Of a DNA stretch of 8,132 bases, positions 5,294 through 8,132 are shown in pieces. The position numbers and the translations under genes were made by a program. Within the stretch, counting starts at the first letter, position 1. Each line of letters starts with the position of its first letter. The notes beneath the pieces were generated by a model, which saw only the letters and a program-made list of their open reading frames with translations, was not told where the DNA came from and made no database searches. The DNA is from Sandarakinorhabdus sp. (GTDB lineage Bacteria; Pseudomonadota; Alphaproteobacteria; Sphingomonadales; Sphingomonadaceae). The stretch is taken from positions 1 through 8,132 of the forward strand of contig JALOSK010000147.1 of assembly GCA_025458465.1 (NCBI GenBank). The letters run 5' to 3'.

Positions 5294-6382
5294 TCAGGCC
5301 ACCGCCTGCAAGGCCGACGGCGCAGCCACGAACGGCACCGGCGCACCATCGCCCTGCACCAGCGCGGCAAGGAACTGGTCCACCGCCCGGTCCCAGCCAT
5401 GGCGGCGGCCATGCGCCACGCAATCGGCGCGGCGGGCTCCCAGCGCCCTGGTCATCGCGTCCGACAATTCGTGCGCCACGGCGCCGATGCGCCCCGAAGC
5501 GCGGCCATCGGGGCCAAAGCCGCCCTCCCCCACCACGTCCAGCGGGCCGGGCACCGGATAGCCGGCCACCGGCGTGCCGCAGGCCAGCGCCTCGATCATC
5601 ACCAGCCCGAACGTGTCGGTGCGGCTGGGGAAGGCCAGCACATCGGCGGCGGCATAGGCGGATGCCAGCGCCGGGCCATGCAGCGCGCCCAGGAAATGCG
5701 CGTTCGGATATTTCTTCTGCAGCCCATCCAGCGCCGGGCCATCGCCCACCACCAGCTTGTCGCCCGTCCACGGCGCCGCCAGAAACGCCTCGACATTCTT
5801 TTCCACCGCCACGCGGCCAACATGCAGGGCCAGCGGCCGCTTCAGATCGGCTGCGGCGGGGTGCGGGGCGATATCGGGGCGGAACAGATCGGTATCGACA
5901 CCGCGCGCCCACAATCGGGTGTGCGACAGGCCATGGCCGGCCAGTTCGGCGGCCAGGCGCGGTGTTGCCACCATCACGGCGCTGGCCGGGCCGTGGAATC
6001 GGCGCAGCACCCGCCAGACGCGATCGGGGTTTATGCCGATGCGCGCCGCCACATAATCGGGAAAGCGGGTGTGGAAGCTGGTGGTGAAGGCAAAGCCCTG
6101 CTGCAGCGCCCAGCCGCGCGCCAGCCAGCCCAGCGGGCCTTCGGTGGCGATGTGCAGCGCATCGGGGGCAAACTCGCGGATCATTCGGGCAATGCGCCGC
6201 CGCGTTGTCATCGCCAGCCGGATTTCCGGATAGGACGGCATCGGCACCGACATGAACTGATCCGGCGAGATCACCTGCACGCGGATGCCGCGCCCGGCCA
6301 GCAATTTGGCGGTGGTGGACAGGGTTCGCACCACGCCATTGACCTGCGGTTCCCAGGCATCGGTAACCAGAGTGAGCTTCAC
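5294..6382 (-). CDS. GT4-family (GT-B fold) glycosyltransferase
   Basis: Predicted to transfer a sugar from a nucleotide-sugar to a lipid or glycan acceptor at the cytoplasmic face of the inner membrane. The 362-residue protein opens with LTLVTDAWEPQVNGVVRTL, typical of the GT4 branch that includes sulfoquinovosyl- and mannosyl-lipid synthases. The nucleotide-sugar half has HVGRVAVEKN (187-196), VVGDGP (211-216) and SRTDTFGLVMIEALACGTPV (253-272). Asp256 takes the first acidic position of the usual E-x7-E motif and Glu264 the second. No signal peptide or membrane segment is seen. GTG 6382 is chosen because GAGGAGAGG precedes it and the family motif begins at once. The stop codon of the metallophosphatase gene lies within that binding site, which implies translational coupling. 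Donor and acceptor are unknown. Confidence 0.92.
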   Translation of the reverse strand: MKLTLVTDAWEPQVNGVVRTLSTTAKLLAGRGIRVQVISPDQFMSVPMPSYPEIRLAMTTRRRIARMIREFAPDALHIATEGPLGWLARGWALQQGFAFTTSFHTRFPDYVAARIGINPDRVWRVLRRFHGPASAVMVATPRLAAELAGHGLSHTRLWARGVDTDLFRPDIAPHPAAADLKRPLALHVGRVAVEKNVEAFLAAPWTGDKLVVGDGPALDGLQKKYPNAHFLGALHGPALASAYAAADVLAFPSRTDTFGLVMIEALACGTPVAGYPVPGPLDVVGEGGFGPDGRASGRIGAVAHELSDAMTRALGARRADCVAHGRRHGWDRAVDQFLAALVQGDGAPVPFVAAPSALQAVA

Positions 6383-6385
6383 GCG

Positions 6386-6394
6386 CCTCTCCTC
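6386..6394 (-). promoter_or_regulatory. Glycosyltransferase ribosome binding site overlapping the upstream stop codon
   Basis: On the minus strand GAGGAGAGG (6394-6386) precedes the GTG at 6382 by three bases; its AGGAG core (6393-6389) is six bases away. The metallophosphatase stop TGA (6395-6393) overlaps it, so ribosomes ending one gene sit on the start signal of the next. Confidence 0.75.
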
Positions 6395-7316
6395 ACGCCG
6401 CCACTCTGGCGGCAAAATCCTGAACTGGGGCCGAACCGGCGTCCCCGCGCACCTGGGCGCGCTGGCGCGCTGCCCAGTCGATGATCTCGATGCGGCCATC
6501 GCCATGCTCCACCAGCGCGGTGCAGCTTTCCACCCAGTCGCCATCATTGAGATAGGTGATGCCGGCGAAATCGCGGATCTCGGCCGAATGGATGTGGCCG
6601 CACACCACGCCATCCAGCCCCTTGAGCCGCGCCGCCTCGGCCACCGCCTGTTCGAACCGGCCGATGAAGGCGACCGCGTTCTTCACACGCTTCTTGATGT
6701 GCGCCGAAATCGACCAGTAGGGCAGGCCCAGCAGACGCCGCAGCCGGTTGAAATGCACGTTCAGCTTCAGCAGCGCCTCGTAGCCAAGGTCCCCGGCCCA
6801 GGCCAGCCAGCGGTGATAGAGCACCACCGCATCGAATTCATCGCCATGACACACCAGCAGGCGCCGGCCATCAGCGGTGGTGTGGATGGCCTCCAGCGCA
6901 ATCTCCACCCCGCCGAACGACAGGCCCGCGTACGGCCGCAGCATCTCGTCGTGATTGCCGGGGATATAGACAACCCGGGTGCCACGTGCCGCCAGCTTCA
7001 GCACGCGGCGCACCACGTCATTATGGCGGGCCGGCCAATACCAGCCGCGCTTCAGCTTCCAGCCATCGATGATGTCGCCCACCAGATACAGGGTTTCAGG
7101 CTGGATCGATTTCAGGAAATCCAGCAGCAGATCGGCATTGCAGCCGGGCGTGCCGAGGTGAATGTCGGAAATCCACACCGTGCGGTGCTTCAGCTTGCGC
7201 GCGGGCGGCGGCTCGTCATCGGTCTCGTGCAGGAAGGCCGGGCCAGCAGGAACGGGCCGCAACATGCCAGGCAACAATGGCTCGTGCAGATAGTCCGCAA
7301 GCGGCAAGGAAGCCAT
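6393..7316 (-). CDS. LpxH-like metallophosphatase (UDP-2,3-diacylglucosamine diphosphatase family)
   Basis: A 307-residue calcineurin-like phosphoesterase. All metal-binding blocks are present in order: D51 and H53 (SDIHLG), D81 (GDIIDGW), N121 and H122 (GNHDEM), H157 (CHGDEFD), H241 and H243 (CGHIHS). The spacing and wording of these blocks match the group often annotated as UDP-2,3-diacylglucosamine diphosphatase. Alphaproteobacteria commonly use the unrelated LpxI for that lipid A step, so this paralogue may cleave a different phosphate or pyrophosphate lipid. The first 44 residues are a Pro-rich extension before the fold begins. The ATG at 7316 has GGGGGA seven bases upstream. It lies 72 bp after galE and is translationally coupled to the glycosyltransferase, so a shared glycolipid pathway is inferred. 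Confidence 0.9.
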   Translation of the reverse strand: MASLPLADYLHEPLLPGMLRPVPAGPAFLHETDDEPPPARKLKHRTVWISDIHLGTPGCNADLLLDFLKSIQPETLYLVGDIIDGWKLKRGWYWPARHNDVVRRVLKLAARGTRVVYIPGNHDEMLRPYAGLSFGGVEIALEAIHTTADGRRLLVCHGDEFDAVVLYHRWLAWAGDLGYEALLKLNVHFNRLRRLLGLPYWSISAHIKKRVKNAVAFIGRFEQAVAEAARLKGLDGVVCGHIHSAEIRDFAGITYLNDGDWVESCTALVEHGDGRIEIIDWAARQRAQVRGDAGSAPVQDFAARVAA

Positions 7317-7388
7317 GGCCCAGTCCCCCGGTTGTCCTTGCCCGGACGCCTTAGAGCGCTTCGATGACAGGGGAATGGAGGTATCGTG

Positions 7389-8132
7389 TCAGCCGTGTTG
7401 CAATCGCGCCCGCTCCCAGCCAAGCGCATGGCCGACCATCTCGTCCAGATCATCGTGACGCGGCTGCCAGCCCAGCAGCGCGCGCGCGTTCGATTGCGCC
7501 ACCAGCACGGCGGGGTCGCCGGCCCGGCGCGGGCCATCGCGGCGCGGGATGGGCTGGCCTGCCACACGCTCCAGCGCATCCAGCACCTCCAGCACCGACG
7601 CGCCACGGCCATAGCCCAGGTTGAGGCTGTGGAACTGCCCCGGATCGGCCAGGCAGGCGCGCAGCAGCAGGATGTGCGCATCAGCCAGATCGGCCACATG
7701 CACATAATCGCGCACGCCGGTGCCATCGGGTGTTGGCCAGTCGCGCCCGAAGATGGTGAAGGCCTCGCGCTGGCCGGTAAGCACGTGGCAGGCCAGCTCG
7801 ATCAGATGATGCGGGTGGCGGCTGGCCTGCCCGGCGCGCAGCTGCGGATCGGCGCCAGCCACGTTGAAATAACGCGGGCACGCCACCGAGAAGCCGCGAT
7901 GGGCCGCCACCATGTCGGCCAGCGCGCGTTCGGCAAAGGCCTTGGACCAGCCATAGGGATTGATCGGCGCAACGGCTGCGTTTTCAGCCAGCGGCCTGCC
8001 GTCTCCGTTGCCATAAACGGCAGCGGTGGAGGACAGCACGAACGCCCCCACCCCGCAGGCCAGCGCCGCTTCGGCCAGCGCAACCGTCTCGCTGAAATTC
8101 TCGCGATAATAAAGCGCCGGTTCGGCCACGCT
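7389..8132 (-). CDS. galE: UDP-glucose 4-epimerase, N-terminus beyond the window
   Basis: Interconverts UDP-glucose and UDP-galactose using bound NAD. Only the last 247 residues are in the window; the family is usually about 330-340 residues, so roughly 85-90 residues with the NAD-binding GxxGxxG start are missing to the right. The visible part begins SVAEPALYYRENF and has the active-site LSSTAAVYG and the catalytic YGWSK (Tyr60 and Lys64 of the visible part). Further family motifs are CPRYFNVAGADP, TPDGTGVRDYVHVADLADAH and the C-terminal LNLGYGRGASVLEVLDALE. The motif set separates GalE from other extended short-chain dehydrogenases such as dTDP-glucose dehydratase. It is the first visible gene of the likely galE-phosphatase-glycosyltransferase unit. 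Confidence 0.9.
   Translation of the reverse strand, partial: SVAEPALYYRENFSETVALAEAALACGVGAFVLSSTAAVYGNGDGRPLAENAAVAPINPYGWSKAFAERALADMVAAHRGFSVACPRYFNVAGADPQLRAGQASRHPHHLIELACHVLTGQREAFTIFGRDWPTPDGTGVRDYVHVADLADAHILLLRACLADPGQFHSLNLGYGRGASVLEVLDALERVAGQPIPRRDGPRRAGDPAVLVAQSNARALLGWQPRHDDLDEMVGHALGWERARLQHG

Noticed and set aside
4973..6484. A 503-codon plus-strand open frame opposite the amidohydrolase and glycosyltransferase genes
   Set aside because: Antisense to well-supported genes; composition is typical of high-GC shadow frames.
7317..7388. Possible promoter or terminator between galE and the metallophosphatase gene
   Set aside because: Only an AGCGCT palindrome and a G-rich ribosome binding site are visible. 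No convincing -35/-10 pair or hairpin with T-tract was found.

Overview
The window is high-GC bacterial DNA with no sign of mobile DNA. Codon use, the protein families and the gene style point to an alphaproteobacterium, most likely a sphingomonad (Sphingomonadales). That placement rests on general resemblance, not on a marker gene. Every gene except one pseudouridine synthase is on the minus strand, so the window is described here from the left edge but most genes read right to left.

Left part (1-2502): a tRNA-Ser(GGA) gene is cut at its 3' end by the window edge. A candidate sigma-70-type promoter lies just upstream of it. Next to that is a strong intrinsic terminator ending a very large flagellin gene (726 residues). 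The flagellin has conserved ends around a middle made of a module set that occurs twice. Its upstream region holds a candidate FliA (sigma-28) promoter, a short hairpin in the leader, and a clear Shine-Dalgarno sequence before a GTG start. Promoter, gene and terminator look like one self-contained transcription unit, with no other flagellar gene in view.

Middle part (2503-5293): a small RluA-type pseudouridine synthase runs on the plus strand. It overlaps tail-to-tail by 80 bp with an RpiR-family (HTH plus SIS) regulator. The regulator lies 54 bp downstream of a signal-peptide-bearing, metal-dependent amidohydrolase of the imidazolonepropionase/Xaa-Pro dipeptidase-like group, so the two probably form an exported enzyme-regulator pair. 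Candidate promoter and inverted-repeat elements sit upstream of each.

Right part (5294-8132): three genes read in the order galE (5' part beyond the window), an LpxH-like metallophosphatase, and a GT4 glycosyltransferase. The last two are tightly coupled, with the stop codon of one inside the ribosome binding site of the next. Together they suggest assembly of a glycolipid or other surface glycan: GalE supplies a sugar nucleotide, the glycosyltransferase transfers a sugar, and the phosphatase cleaves a phosphate or pyrophosphate intermediate. The exact product cannot be read from the sequence.

I see no CRISPR, defence system, insertion sequence or clearly new system. The points most worth a second look are the duplicated architecture and receptor-epitope-like ends of the flagellin, its leader hairpin, and the phosphatase-glycosyltransferase pair.
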